DNA of 64,000 nt, from NCBI GenBank assembly GCA_012845835.1, contig JABAKD010000025.1:1949001-2013000 (forward strand). The letters run 5' to 3'. The position numbers and the translations under genes were made by a program. Positions within the stretch are counted from its first letter, which is position 1, and each line of letters opens with the position of its first letter. A model generated the notes under the pieces. The model saw nothing but the letters and a program-made list of their open reading frames with translations. It ran no database searches and had not been told where the DNA came from. This stretch comes from Undaria pinnatifida. Lineage: Eukaryota; Sar; Phaeophyceae; Laminariales; Alariaceae. Positions 42,320 to 53,705 of this stretch are shown here, in pieces.

Positions 42320-44270
42320 GCCACAAACCTTGTCCCCTAAAACGCTCCCGAAGGGCATCTTAGCTCTTGTCAAATCGCAAAAAAAAAGACCCCACTATAG
42401 CTCAAAGTCATATGCCCCCCCCAAGACGCGGCTGACACTCCAAAGGGGTGATCTTTTTCTCAACCGCGAAAAACGCCCCACTCGAGGGCATTCAAAGCAA
42501 AACAAACACAATCAGATACCGCTACTACTAATGACAGCTACCAGGATATCCTCCTGAAGAGCGGTGTAACTGGCCCGTTAGAAGAGCGGAGCACTCGGGG
42601 AAGAGCTCATCCTCGCGAGCCGTTCCACCGCCCGGTGTGTGGATTCTTCGGGGCAGGGTAACTCCCCCACGGAAGAACTATTACTTCGAAGTACTACCTA
42701 ACCAAAACCGCTTCTCCCACACATAAAAACATAAATTAACCTGCGACGCCTCCTAAAAATACGCCGGATTAACAAAAAAGAAGACACCATATATTGTCAT
42801 AACGGGCTTGAGCAACGTCAGACACTGGAACTACCGATGATACGAGCCATCGCATTGTCTCCAAGAGCAGGGAGGGAGAGGCGTGAGAAAACTATGGAAC
42901 CTCCCGCCCCCCCCCAATCTCGCACACCGCGAAAAAAAAATGAACTCCAACGAAGCAACAGAGGGGGGTCGGCGGGGGGGGGGGGGGCGTCGGCAGGACA
43001 AACACAATAAAAACAGGGAAAAATCGTGGTAAGACGAGGGGGGTCCGATAACGCAGGGATGCCACAAGCGGCTGCTCGTAGCAAGACAGACGGCTGACTA
43101 CCCAGGCGGGGAGCGTCGCAAGAAATATCGACACACCACCCGCACGGCGTTCAAAGAGACTGATGAACGAATCGGGGAGGGGCCTAGGTCCCGCCGACGA
43201 AAAGTGTTGACCAAGGGCTTTCCACCAACCGAAATTCCAACCTAAAAAACTGTTTCCACTAGAAAACTGCGGGCACGAACGCCTTTCTCTCTGGCGCCTA
43301 CGGATACACTACACCTCAACGTTTACAGGTTAGACTAAGCATGTATGCCCCGTTGATTCTCTCACACGAGTTCGCGGGGATGCTGCTATCTAATCTGGTG
43401 CTCTCGATGCATGGCTCAATGGAGGGAGCTCAACTCTACTCCGCAACGAATCCTGTTCCCGACGCAGACAAGAGGCCTTCACATACTACGCTACGCGTGC
43501 TCGTAACCACAAACTAAAGGCCGATCCACACTGCAAAGCCACAACTCTCCTATCCCCCCATGATACGAAGTTCCCCCCCCCCCCCCCCCGCTGCTTCAAC
43601 CCCCCGCCCCAATGGCGGCGCAATTACAACCAATGATCGATCAAGGCCATAGTCCGAGTCACGATGCCAGGAGACGGTAGTTTTGGGCATCGTCAAATCA
43701 CACGTATAGGGCCTCCCACACTAAACTTAGCACAACAAACCTAGATCGCCGTCCGCCACAGGCGTAAAAACACCGTATTTCTGACATACGTGCAGTCAAA
43801 CGTCTGTGGCGGGATGATATCGGCTACCCGTCACGATCCACCTCACATGAGCTCAACATCTCTGTGTCGAGCCGTGTCGAAGCCGCTCCCCTATCCATTT
43901 CGTCGGACCGGTTGGGTCCACACAACAACAGCCACACAGCCAAAAAACACCCACAGACAAAGGATGCATACAGGTGCGGTAAAGGTATGTGTACATGCCG
44001 GCGCATACACGTGTGTGATTTACATTACAAAGGGATGGACTAATACGTGCTCCGAAACATCAGCAGCACCACCACTAGGGAAACTCCCCACCAAAACTGG
44101 CTTGCTAACAGTCAAGGACCGAGTCGACAAGGCAAGCCGCTATACGACTTCTCTCTAAACACCAATACCGCTACTCGTGTGGCTGAAAAACAACAAATAC
44201 AATGTACGAAAACACGGTCATCACCGAAAAACACACCAAGTACCTGGTACACTATCACTTGACAATCGCC
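42320..44270. other. gene-poor stretch of degenerate C-rich repeats
   Basis: Scattered AAAACGC and CCCC blocks recall family G but are too diverged to delimit. C- and G-runs lie at about 42903, 42976 and 43571. All frames look like shadows. Confidence 0.45.
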
Positions 44271-44340
44271 GGCGTCCCCGGTGGTCTAGTGGCAGAAGCC
44301 ATAAACTACAATCAGTAGCAGGGTTGATTTCGTATCCGAG
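44271..44340 (+). repeat. tRNA-derived SINE-like fragment
   Basis: GGTGGTCTAGTGGCAGAAGC fits an A box. The expected B box is degraded (GGGTTGATTTCGTATCC). Confidence 0.4.
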
Positions 44341-44681
44341 CCCCTCCCCAAGAAATATTTGCTTGTGCAAAAATGACCGCAGAAAACGTTTAGCGTGGGT
44401 ACACACACTACGATGAGAGTCGACGGGGGAAGAAAATGCCGAACCGTTCTCACGCTAAAAACGAAGTAAACAGAAGGCATGCACCGTAAGGGTGAGGGGG
44501 GAGGAAACCCTGCTATTAATATGTGACGTTCCATGCTCGATGTTCGATCTGAGCAACGACAAGGGGGGGGGGGCTGGAGAAAAGGCGTAAATACAAAGCC
44601 AGATCTTAGACAGGTTGGAAACACAAAAAACAAACAACAGCTGTCGGCAAATATCACGGTGGCCGAATTACCAAAACAAGC

Positions 44682-44736
44682 CTTAACCCTAGCCCTAAAC
44701 ATCACTGTCCACCACCGAAAACAACAACCCTAACCC
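44682..44736. repeat. degenerate telomere-like motifs
   Basis: TTAACCCTAGCCCTAAACATCACTGTCCACCACC is followed by a second AACCCTAACCCCCAACATCACTG block: a roughly 48-bp diverged duplication carrying CCCTAA-like units. Confidence 0.45.
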
Positions 44737-45404
44737 CCAACATCACTGCCACCACCTAGAACCCCAAAAAAGCATGACTGTCACCACCAGACTACACAAT
44801 TTATGCAACATAACGCCTGATACAGCAACAACCGAACACCCGCCTTAAGCGCCGCCTACTACAAAACCTGAGGAAACCCTAGGGTGGAAAAACGAAGACA
44901 ACGGCAAAAAAAAAAAAACGGGGACTGCGTCGAAGTAGAGGGTCGCGCAAGCATCATACCGTGGAATTCGAGTACACCAGCGCTGACGGTGTTGCTTCGT
45001 TTTTGCATGCAACCACTCAACAATAACGGCCCCATCTTGATACTATTAATAGCAGCTTCCGATCCCCCTCCAGCCGAATTTCGCGCAATGCCGGCAGACC
45101 TCCCCTCCTCTTCAGCTTTGGGGGTCCTTTCTCAACGTCCTCTCATAGACCGCAGCTTCGGAGGGTAGAAGGGCGACTTTCCTGCACCAAGAACAAAGTG
45201 CGGAAATTACAGTAGGCGTATTAAAAAAATCGTTAGCGAGGTGCATGCGCCAGCAGCGACAAGGAGGGCACCACAGCCATGCTTCATGGGGGACAGCACC
45301 ACGTCGGCAACACCAGTGGCTGCCTGCAACACAAACTACAAGCCTATCTTTCTGTTTGGGGCTGGGCCACTCAAAAATTCAGTATTGGTGAGCAAAAACA
45401 ACAT

Positions 45405-45556
45405 CAAGTCACGACAGTGGTCTAGTGCCGGTAAGCAACAACATCAAGTCACGCGACTCAAGTGGTCTAGTGCCGGTAAGTAACAACAAGTCACGTGGCT
45501 CAGTGGTCTAGTGGATAGACTGTTTTTGTTCCGGGTTCGAATGCCGGTATCATGAG
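45405..45556 (+). repeat. tandem A-box repeat leading into a SINE
   Basis: AGTGGTCTAGTGCCGGTAAG occurs twice at about 40-bp spacing, then a third GTGGTCTAGTGGATAGACTG continues to GGGTTCGAATGCCGG, a pol III B box. It looks like a SINE whose 5' half was duplicated in tandem. Confidence 0.6.
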
Positions 45557-45858
45557 GGACAAAAAAAGGCAGGAAGATCCACGTATTCCTAGACACTTGT
45601 CCAGCGGCGAGGGGAGAGCCCCGGAGACCCAACCGAGGACCAACTCCCGAATGGGTAGTGTGGACCGTAACTGGACCAAATCCGACAAAAAGGCTGTTTT
45701 CTCATGGCCGGGGTTTTGACGGGGGATGAGCTTGCGCAAGTCCCACACTGCCCGGAAGGATGGCTTTCCGAGTGGCTATCTCCACTATCTCCACTGCACC
45801 TGATCCCCGGGTATCAAGTCGGGTCGACATACATAGCCACGCGTCCGTAAACAACGGT

Positions 45859-46051
45859 AGCTTGAGCTGCTGGAGTAGTAACGGGGACCGCCGATAGGGA
45901 CAGCTCGCGTTGTCGATGCCACGGGGACTGAAGGATACACCAGCTAGCGCCGGATTGCGAACACAATTGAGTTAAATCGACACACGACGTGTATGAAAAT
46001 ACGTGGAAGTGTGTTGAGCTTAGAAGCCTTACGTTTCCATTCCGCCGGACC
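45859..46051 (-). repeat. family B element, diverged
   Basis: GGGGACCGCCGATAGGGACA, CCAGCTAGCGCCGGATTGCG, CGACACACGACGTGTATGAA and TTTCCATTCCGCCGG. The terminal palindrome is cut. Confidence 0.8.
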
Positions 46052-48284
46052 ATAATAAAATAACATAACGCCAAAATCAACGACAAACATCAATCCGTTA
46101 TACATACCAGGTATACAGACAGCAGACATCACAGTTACAACTAACCGCTTACCGTCTTCCAAGACAAGGATGCGATCGCGGGCAAAGTTGTGTAAAGACG
46201 AATGACGGCTGTTTCGGGCTGTGATGGACGGCAAATTGCAGAAAAACAATGACTACGATCACCACTAGGTTTGGGTGTGGATCTCGGCCGCTTTACGTCC
46301 GCGACCGATGCTCGATTTTCGGCGCCGGGCCGTGATTTTCCCCAATGGTCGTGACCAAGGAACCGGCGAGTATTAACCGATATGCGGGCTGGCTCAAGAT
46401 GCAAAGGATGGGTTCGCAGAGCCTAGGGGTAATCCACTTCTAGTCCCCTCCTACTTGGACGACAAAGGCGTCAGTGTCAGGGAAAATGGCACAGCAGATT
46501 GTGGCACCATATGCTACAAAAAATACAACAGCAGTATACAGAGCACGTACGCGGCACTTTTAAAACCGCAAGAAATTATGTCACACTACTATTCTGAATA
46601 CAACATTAGTGTTCACTTCACAGCGTTGGTGCAGGTGATCGAGTTTTGAAGGGGATAGCACACTCTTACATGGCCAGGCCCTACTTCTTGTGAGAGGTAG
46701 GTTATCTCCTACAACACAAGAGTACGGATGCGACGCTCTTACAGCCTCAGACTGTTGTGTTAGGCAGGGTGGCTCCTACACGCCTTTTAGTACAACTTGT
46801 AGTACAACTTGTAGTAGATTGATGTACGGTGAAATGAGGCAAGAGCAGGGGGCAGTGTGCGCTTCAAGAAAACGAAAACAATCTAAATGCTCATCCGATC
46901 AAAACTCAAAAACACACAGGAGCAAGGCCACCAAAACCATGAACCATAGCAGCGCTCGAGACAGCTTGCAACCAGACAAACCCCACACGCTCGAGCAAGC
47001 ACGCCCGATCATGTTCAGTGCCGCATTTGTGCAGATCGGCTTTATACAGGCCTCGCAACCAATGAGGCAAGCAACGACAGACAGTACGTCATAGTGTGCG
47101 AAAAAAACATTTTAGTCGCACAGCAGCACGGTGCCGACCCTCATCACAAGAAATCCGAAATCGGGCTCAGGCTGACTACTTATTTTTGGCGCGGGCAAAA
47201 GGCACATTATTTCGATCCACTGTTTTCGTAGCATGAGTAGTGTGCACAAAAATATCTCCCCGCGCGCATCATTGCCCTCTTTATCCCCATATGTGCAGCA
47301 GCAAGGGTCCCGATTAACCAAGAGCACGAAAAGCCGTAGTTCGATTTTTGAATTCCATCAAAAATACACAAAAATTTCGACGTTGCTTCTTATCGAGGAG
47401 CGCGTAGTGTGTTTTAGAATTAAACAAACGCACAAGGGTCAAAGAACACCCGTGGGCAACGACCGAGGCGAGCGATGGCTCGCGTCCTCCCTGGAGCGCC
47501 GCGGCTGGCGGCAGATATTTTTTGCCGGCAGCGGCTAGGAGGCTATGGCTCTAGGCGTCCCTTGGATGGGCTGGCGCCTCCCCACCGCCCCACACGGGCA
47601 GCAGCGATGGGGATATAGCGGTCGAACTTCTGAGCGAAGTCGTGATGTGGTGCAGTAGTTGGTCGTGTAACTTTTGAGGTGCAGGGCGACAAAAAACTGC
47701 GTTTGCGGCGGCCTCGATTATTTTCGAGGTATCGCAGGCAGTCTAGGCTGTGCTAAAGGGCTTCGGAGGCCGCGCTGCGGCTGCTCCGGTGGTCCTACCT
47801 CTCGCAATTATGGCTTCTCGCCTCCCAATCAGCCGACGACATGACACCGATTCGCGTGGCCGGCTTCGTTTATAAGGAACACGCCATGCTTGGGTGCAAA
47901 AACTCGCCATATTGAATTTCGATTTTCGACTGAATCCGACCAAATAATTCTCTTTTTACTTCTTTGTTGACATCGATGTATATTACAAAAATGCCTGCTT
48001 GGTGACACGTTGTTCGACCAATCAGATGCAAATGAATTAAATTCAACCCAAAAAAATAAAAATAAAATCGAATTTCGACTTGGCAAGTTCCTCATTAATC
48101 TGGGCCCTAAGACCGGTGACAATGGAAGGCCAAAAGTTTAAAATTCCCCAACATTCCAGCCAAACTTTGCTTCAACGGTCGCCTATGGGCTCAGTTTGTT
48201 GGATTTTTTATTTGAAACTTCCAGAAATTCCGATAAAAAACGATTTCTCGCGGCGATCTTGGCCAACATCGGCATGAGAAATTC
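46052..48284. other. intergenic, no firm gene
   Basis: A short minus-strand stretch near 46145-46215 reads HNFARDRILVLEDG before a GTAAGC donor, recalling the end of an ABC-transporter nucleotide-binding domain, but nothing supports it on either side. TACCAGGTA occurs at 46105. Otherwise shadow frames only. Confidence 0.3.
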
Positions 48285-48509
48285 TCAAGCAGGTCTTGGA
48301 GTAGACGCGGCGTAATTTCGTGTTCTCCACACACTTCGTTCGACGAAATCAACGACAGCGTCGTGAACTCTGAACGCGGCGAGCTCGTTAGGGGCTCCGA
48401 CCTCCCCTTGGTGTGCAGCGCTCACTCTACGGCCGGTGATTTGTGGCGGGCGCCGACCAGGCTTCTGCTGAAAACACATTTGGGGCTGGTGTGTAGAAAA
48501 CTCAGACAA
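48285..48509 (-). CDS. orphan coding-like fragment
   Basis: A 74-codon frame ending VHDAVVDFVERSVWRTRNYA.. is hydrophilic and reads like the end of a protein, possibly a transposase. I cannot place it in a family. It lies downstream, in orientation, of the Cys-rich fragment at 48.8-49.0 kb, and both could be pieces of one decayed element. Confidence 0.25.
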   Translation of the reverse strand: MSEFSTHQPQMCFQQKPGRRPPQITGRRVSAAHQGEVGAPNELAAFRVHDAVVDFVERSVWRTRNYAASTPRPA

Positions 48510-48777
48510 AAACTCTACACAAGCAACCTCTCACGCCCTAGGGAATGGGTCGAGATGAACTTTTCAGCGCTGCCACCTACACTTATGTGACCTTGTCTGG
48601 AACGATGAGGAGTGACCATGGGATGTCTCTGTCTCGAGATCGAAGGTGAATCGTGTTTGGTGGGCAGTGTTGATCAAGGCTTGATGAAAAATAGACAAAG
48701 TGAGCTATTGGACCGCACGACCAAGAAAAAAAAAAGCCAGAAAAAAATATTGTAGTCGCTTTTTCCCCATAGCGACG

Positions 48778-49035
48778 CTACCCGGAATCTTTTAGAAAAT
48801 AACCCCCAAAAAAACTTTGGAAACTTTTTGGCCAAACTATCGGCTTTCCATTGTCGTCGGTGTAAGTAGTTATTGTACTGAAATTGCACGGTCCTTCGCA
48901 CTGCTGCTTATTGACGTCTGCTGTCAAGCCGTCTGGGGGCTGGTGGCAGTGGTGCCATGATGTCTTGGGGGCAGACCCGCCACAGGAAGGGGTCAACTTT
49001 ATCGAAACTTTGCACACGTCGGACAGATGAGATCC
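48778..49035 (-). CDS. orphan Cys-rich coding-like fragment
   Basis: After an acceptor-like TTGCTAG the frame reads GSHLSDVCKVSIKLTPSCGG.., with five or more Cys, then TTYTDDNGKPIVWPKSFQSF, and stops at 48778 (85 codons). Composition is protein-like, with balanced residues and no low complexity. No family recognised; a secreted or transposon-derived domain are both possible. No upstream exon was found. Confidence 0.35.
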   Translation of the reverse strand, partial: GSHLSDVCKVSIKLTPSCGGSAPKTSWHHCHQPPDGLTADVNKQQCEGPCNFSTITTYTDDNGKPIVWPKSFQSFFGGYFLKDSG

Positions 49036-49219
49036 CTAGCAATGCTCTACATGATCTATGTCTTTCAAAGCAGACAGACCCCTGCTCAATATGATCTGCA
49101 TGGCCTGTCAATCAATCATCATCATGCTGCCGGCCGAGAGCCGTATGATCTGCATGACCCAGCACAAATTGATATTCCTGCATTGGGTCTGTAATGCCGA
49201 TATCCTGCACAACATACCA

Positions 49220-49300
49220 CACGGCAGGCATAAGATCTATAATAGATGATCTATATGATCTATATGATGTAGATATCTACTGTAGATCGTGATCTGTCGG
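49220..49300. repeat. GATCTATAT-type short tandem repeats
   Basis: Imperfect repeats of GATCTATAT/GATCTATAA and a TAGATATCTA palindrome. Confidence 0.6.
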
Positions 49301-49848
49301 AGGTGTGAGTGTTTGCAGTGACGAGGCTGAGGTCTTTTTTTTTTTTTTTTCGATCTTTCAGGCTGATTTTCCTGTGAGTTGCCTTCTTGTGAGCGGGCCG
49401 ATAATGCTGTACAGCAGTGCAGTACACCTACCTACCTAACAAACAGAAATGCTGGCTCAGGCTAGATTCCTTATTTGAGAAAGAGTGCGTTCTACGCTAC
49501 CTTTAGCTACAAATGCTCCCCGAATTTCTTATTGGGGAAATATCAGCACGTGCTTGTTTTCTTATTACAGCAGTGTTTCTCAATAGGCGTCCCGTGTCCT
49601 GTACTTCTGTGCCAGGTACGTACCAGGTACACGTGCACAAGTTGAGCACACAATACTAAACTGCTCTGCCGCGTACTGCTACTGCTGTGACCTGCGACTG
49701 ATGGATATTGATACCATAATATTAACCTTGTACTTTGAAATCATACACTGATTGTAAATCCTGTACGCAACGAAAGGGTGTTTTCACTCAACCGCACTTT
49801 GATAGGAGAAGCATACCTGGTACGTAGTAGCGCCGGGTCACGACAGCT
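49301..49848. other. 3' flank of the ankyrin gene
   Basis: A T-run near 49336-49350 and two TACCNGGTA palindromes (49621, 49814), the second only 35 bp beyond the ankyrin stop codon. No gene seen. Confidence 0.5.
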
Positions 49849-51378
49849 TTATCCACTCTCGTCGTCGTCGCTACTCCTTGGCTCTCCTCCAAGCGGGGGC
49901 GGCAGGGAGCCTCCAAAGCGCGCCGCGTCCTGCTCGCCCAGGTCAACCCCGCAGTCCTCATACAGCCCAACCGTATCGAACGCGGTGCGTCCATCCCCCG
50001 TCACCGCCGCCTCATCTGCTCCAAAGCTCAGCAACAGGCACACCATATCATTCGTGCCAGCATTTCTCCCGTTCGCCGCAGCCGAATGCAACGGCGTGAA
50101 ACCCCGCTCGTCCTGCGTCTGGACGTCCGCCCCAAGCTTTAGGAGGGCCTCCGCGGCCTTGCGTTTGAGGAACCGGCACGCGAGGTGGAGCGGCGTGAAA
50201 TGCTCCTCCCCGCGTGCTTCGATGTCGCATCCCGCCCGAGCGAGGAGCTCGATCGCCTCGGCGCGGTCGAAGGTAGCCGCGTGGTGCAGGGCGGTCTCGC
50301 CGTCTGCGTCGACGGCGTCTAAGTTAGCCCCGTGCCTGATGAGGGCTAAGATAACGTCGAGGTGACCTTCGTCGGCGGCGCGATGCAACGGTGGCTGGTC
50401 GGGAGAGCTAGAACTGTTGACATCCGCGCCGTGCATCAGCAGCGCTCTCACGACGTCTGTGTGTCCGTGACAAGCGGCCCATTCGAGCGGAGAGGCCCCT
50501 CCGCCCGAGCGGTCGTCGAGGGCGCTCTCGGGACCGGCATTGAGGAGCGCGATGGTTGACCGGATGTGGCCATTCTTCGCTGCCAGGCAGAGCGGTGAGA
50601 ATCCTCTCCGGGTTAATTTGCGCGTGCTGGCCCCGAGCGACAAAAGGGCGTCCACGGAGAGGCTCGCGCCGTGCTTGGCGGCGACGTGCAGGGCCGTCGA
50701 CCCATCCTTATCCCGCGATTCTAGGTCGGCTCCAGCATCGGCCAGCGAGCGGAGCACTCCCAGCATGCCCCTGCTCGCGGCGAGGTGCAGCGCCGACACC
50801 CCCGTGGAAGAAGCCACGTCGACGTCCGCACCGTGCTTCGCCAGTACCGCCAACATATTCAAATGTCCGTGCTGAACCGCGAGCTGGAGCGGGGAACATC
50901 CGTCCGAGTCGCAGAAGGGGCTTACCCAGGCCCCTCCCGAGAGCAACTCCTCGGCCGCCCCGGCTTGGCCGTGCTTCGCCGCTAGGTGAAGAGGAGTGCG
51001 ACGCTTATTATCCTGCTGGTTTGCGTCGGCGCCGTGCGATAGAAGCACGTGCACCATCTTCGAGTCGCCTCGAACAGCAGCGAGGTGCAGCGGGGCATCA
51101 CCATTGGCATCTCGCTCGTCAGGGTTTGCGCCGCGATCGAGAAGGTCCTGCACCAGCATGCCGTGGCGGCCACGAACAGCTAGGTGCATGGTGCTCCCCT
51201 CGGCCCCAGCGTTTTGCAGCGTGGAGACAAGGTTCAGGTCTCCCGTGTCTGCGGATACCTCGAGCAGGAGACGCAACCATTGTGCCAACTGTTCGGGGGT
51301 GGCGCGGTCGAAAACAAGGTCGAAAAGACGAGCTTCGTTATCCTCCAGAAAGGTACGCCTCTGGTCCTTGTCCAGCAT
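49849..51378 (-). CDS. ankyrin-repeat protein, 509 residues, intronless
   Basis: A single uninterrupted frame from ATG 51378 to TAA 49849. After an N-terminal helical region of about 55 residues (LEDNEARLFDLVFDRATPEQ..), about twelve ankyrin repeats run from residue 58 to about 465, each with the DGxTPLHLAAxxGH..xxLLxxGAD pattern (for example RTPLHLAAKHGQAGAAEELL). A partial thirteenth follows, then an acidic C-terminus (DDDESG). No kinase, F-box, DHHC or membrane segment is present, so it is probably a soluble protein-binding scaffold; the partner is unknown. The codons look strongly GC-biased compared with the surrounding repeats, which also makes the overlapping antisense frames long; those are shadows. 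Absence of introns is unusual next to the other genes here. Confidence 0.93.
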   Translation of the reverse strand: MLDKDQRRTFLEDNEARLFDLVFDRATPEQLAQWLRLLLEVSADTGDLNLVSTLQNAGAEGSTMHLAVRGRHGMLVQDLLDRGANPDERDANGDAPLHLAAVRGDSKMVHVLLSHGADANQQDNKRRTPLHLAAKHGQAGAAEELLSGGAWVSPFCDSDGCSPLQLAVQHGHLNMLAVLAKHGADVDVASSTGVSALHLAASRGMLGVLRSLADAGADLESRDKDGSTALHVAAKHGASLSVDALLSLGASTRKLTRRGFSPLCLAAKNGHIRSTIALLNAGPESALDDRSGGGASPLEWAACHGHTDVVRALLMHGADVNSSSSPDQPPLHRAADEGHLDVILALIRHGANLDAVDADGETALHHAATFDRAEAIELLARAGCDIEARGEEHFTPLHLACRFLKRKAAEALLKLGADVQTQDERGFTPLHSAAANGRNAGTNDMVCLLLSFGADEAAVTGDGRTAFDTVGLYEDCGVDLGEQDAARFGGSLPPPLGGEPRSSDDDESG

Positions 51379-51560
51379 GCTGCTTGCTGGCTAGAAAGCT
51401 GGGCAGGCGGTCGCCAAGGGAGGGGACTGGGCTAGGCCCTGACGCGTACAGCAGTGTCGGTCTGCGCTCTGTTTGAACTGCTTCGCTGGCTGGCTGATGA
51501 CTGCAAAGGTGCCGCAGACTGAAAATATATTCCGTTTTTATAGGGGGTGGTTTCCGCCGT
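51379..51560 (-). promoter_or_regulatory. upstream region of the ankyrin gene
   Basis: The bases upstream of the ATG hold GCTGGCTGGCTGATG-type repeats and an AT-rich ATATATTCCG stretch (about 51521-51535 on +). No defined promoter element could be assigned. Confidence 0.3.
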
Positions 51561-52132
51561 GCAAATGCAAACTCGCATTATGGAAACCCCGTATTTCTTG
51601 AGCAACAAGCTTGCCTACCTTTTTGTCCTTTGGGGCGAGCGCAGTGCGTGTGCCCACACTGCATCAGCAGCAGCAGCACCACCTCCAAATAGACTATGGC
51701 ATCAGCCACAAGCAGTTTCGTTTCCGTGGTCTTGGGCCCTCGCGCCTGCCAGCGGCGGCGGATTGGCCGAGTTAATTCAAAGCCACAAAGCAGCAGCAAA
51801 GCAGCGCCCTAGTACGTACGTGAAAAACCACAAATCAACTTAAAAATCAAATCTTTAACAAATCCTTGCGTGATCAACGAGAGACGCAGAAGTTGGATGT
51901 TTGCTTGCGTAAACATCCACTCCACACAGAACCACCACCACCACCAGACTACAACACCAGGAACTCAAAGACTATTATCCCCGGTGCCGGGCCTTTTCGC
52001 CTGCTGCGGTAGCTATCATCAACCCGTGTAGGCCCACTTCAATCGAACACAGCAGGGGTCTACATAAAAACATCAAAGCCCACTCTAAAACCAAGTCATA
52101 ACGGACTTTCGCCGGGGAAACATCCCGATAAC

Positions 52133-52235
52133 TTTTTTTTTTTCTTCAAACACACATCTTTTCAGCTTTTTCTGGACAAGTCCACAGGTGTCGTCCCTTT
52201 TCCCCGGTTCTTGCCTGGTACCTGCTACCAGGCCA
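52133..52235 (+). repeat. family A dispersed repeat, partial
   Basis: Poly-T, ACACACATCTTTTCAGCTTT, TCCACAGGTGTCGTCCCTTT and CCCCGGTTCTTGCC, as in the 1.9 kb copy. Confidence 0.6.
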
Positions 52236-52418
52236 TTTATTTGTGGTTCGGCGTCTGTTGCGCAGGATGCAGGCGTGTTGCGCGCCGCGCACCGCGCAAG
52301 CCCTCCGCAGGGGTCCCGGAGGGTCCTCCGAGAGGGGTCTCCCGGGGAAGGCCGCCGGAGGCGAAAAAAATGCGACATATGCGCGAGTATACGCCTGAAA
52401 AGCAAGTAACGAGCTGCG

Positions 52419-52512
52419 GTTAACCCTTTGACAACTGGAAACCCGTTTTTGGGGACAAAATTACTTGAATTTAGTATAGGGAGGGGTTCGGGGGCTCGAG
52501 AGGGGTTAAACG
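52419..52512 (+). mobile_element. family H mini inverted-repeat element, best copy
   Basis: GTTAACCCTTTGACAACTGG at the left and CTCGAGAGGGGTTAAAC at the right form terminal inverted repeats of about 8-9 bp. The interior matches the 4.14, 23.66 and 41.84 kb copies. Confidence 0.65.
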
Positions 52513-52859
52513 CCTCCCGATCCGGCGGCTTCGGGGCCCTGTTATAAGGCTTAGTTGGGGTAAGCCATTGGTTAACCTTTGCAAAAGTGGGGTCAAACGG
52601 ACTAATACCCCACTAATTCCTCAACAAATGGCGTATAACAAACTTTCACCACTTTCCCCATCCATGTCGAACTTGGAAAAAATACTCTCCCTCTCTGGCA
52701 TACCCAGGAAATGAAATCGCTTGGATATTGACAGGTCCGCCCGTATATCCGCCCCCCTCAGTTCCCGACCTTCATCATGAGCTCCAATTTTCACGACGTA
52801 CGTATACGGTGTACCATCACTGCAGTAGTATAATAATACCTGGTACCGGTAAGTGGCGC

Positions 52860-53340
52860 GTGCTACGACAAAGGTGTACCTTTTTTTGGCGAAAATGGTG
52901 TCTGAATGACGGGGCTCCTCCTCAACCTGTTACCACAATCGTCGGGATTTCGTCAATTTTTTTGCATGACTCTCGTTGTGTACACAGACCATGGTAGGCA
53001 CTTTTCACCCGGTAGCGCAGCTTTATGTTCGTTCTACGGCAGCCCGCCCCCCCCCCCCAACTTTTCTTAGACGAAATCGCCGGTTTCAAAACCAGCTCCC
53101 GGTCGTATATCGTGAAATACGGTCCCTTGACACCCTCCCCGACGTCATCGATCCATAGGCCTATGCACACAAGAAAGCATATGGATGCTTTGCTTTTAAT
53201 CGTATCATTCCTTGTGTCGAGCAGTCATGAAACGTTCGTTAAAGAAAAAAATCGCTGGTTCTGGGTGGTGGGGCTATCGTAGAATCAGTCCGGAATTTCA
53301 GTTTTTGGGTTAAGACATGTCTTAAGCTCCCAAATTGAGG
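52860..53340 (+). repeat. family I dispersed repeat, diverged
   Basis: GACGGGGCTCCTCCTCAACC, CAATCGTCGGGATTTCGTC and ACACAGACCATGG, later AAATTGAGGAATCTCAG. Related stretches lie at 56.34-56.60 and 58.18-58.38 kb (ACGGGGCTCCTCAACCC; TACCTAGACCATGGTATT). Confidence 0.5.
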
Positions 53341-53565
53341 AATCTCAGAAAAAAAGTGATGACCTTTATCGTATAGCGCGCGTCCCGTACTATAATAATC
53401 AAATATATCATGATATCACACATCACGCCATCACCGTCAGTAAGTTATTTTGAGCTCATACGCAATAATAGCTGCCTTGTTCACTTCCGCCTAACAATCC
53501 CAATGTCTTTGTCGAAAATAACAGCGACTTCGGTGAGGATATCATCCGATGATTGAGCCGCGAGA

Positions 53566-53705
53566 TTAGAGCTTTGCTGCTTGTTCAACAAGGAGAGCCG
53601 CATCAAAAGCTGACAGGCGTTCCACCGAAAGGCCGTTTCGGGTCTTGGACTTGGTCTTCTTTAGCGCGGAGAACCCGCGCTCGCACTCAACGGACGACTA
53701 ATACT
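53566..53705 (-). pseudogene. hAT-type transposase C-terminus, fragment
   Basis: The minus strand reads SVECERGFSALKKTKSKTRN.. and LSVERLSAF, then a stop at 53566. This is the conserved end of the hAT dimerisation region found in many transposase-derived zinc-finger proteins. An in-frame TAG sits just upstream, so only about 45 codons survive. Confidence 0.65.

Noticed and set aside
50556-51476. 306-codon plus-strand frame opposite the ankyrin gene
   Set aside because: It is a shadow of the GC-rich ankyrin coding sequence on the other strand; Pro/Arg-rich, with no domain.
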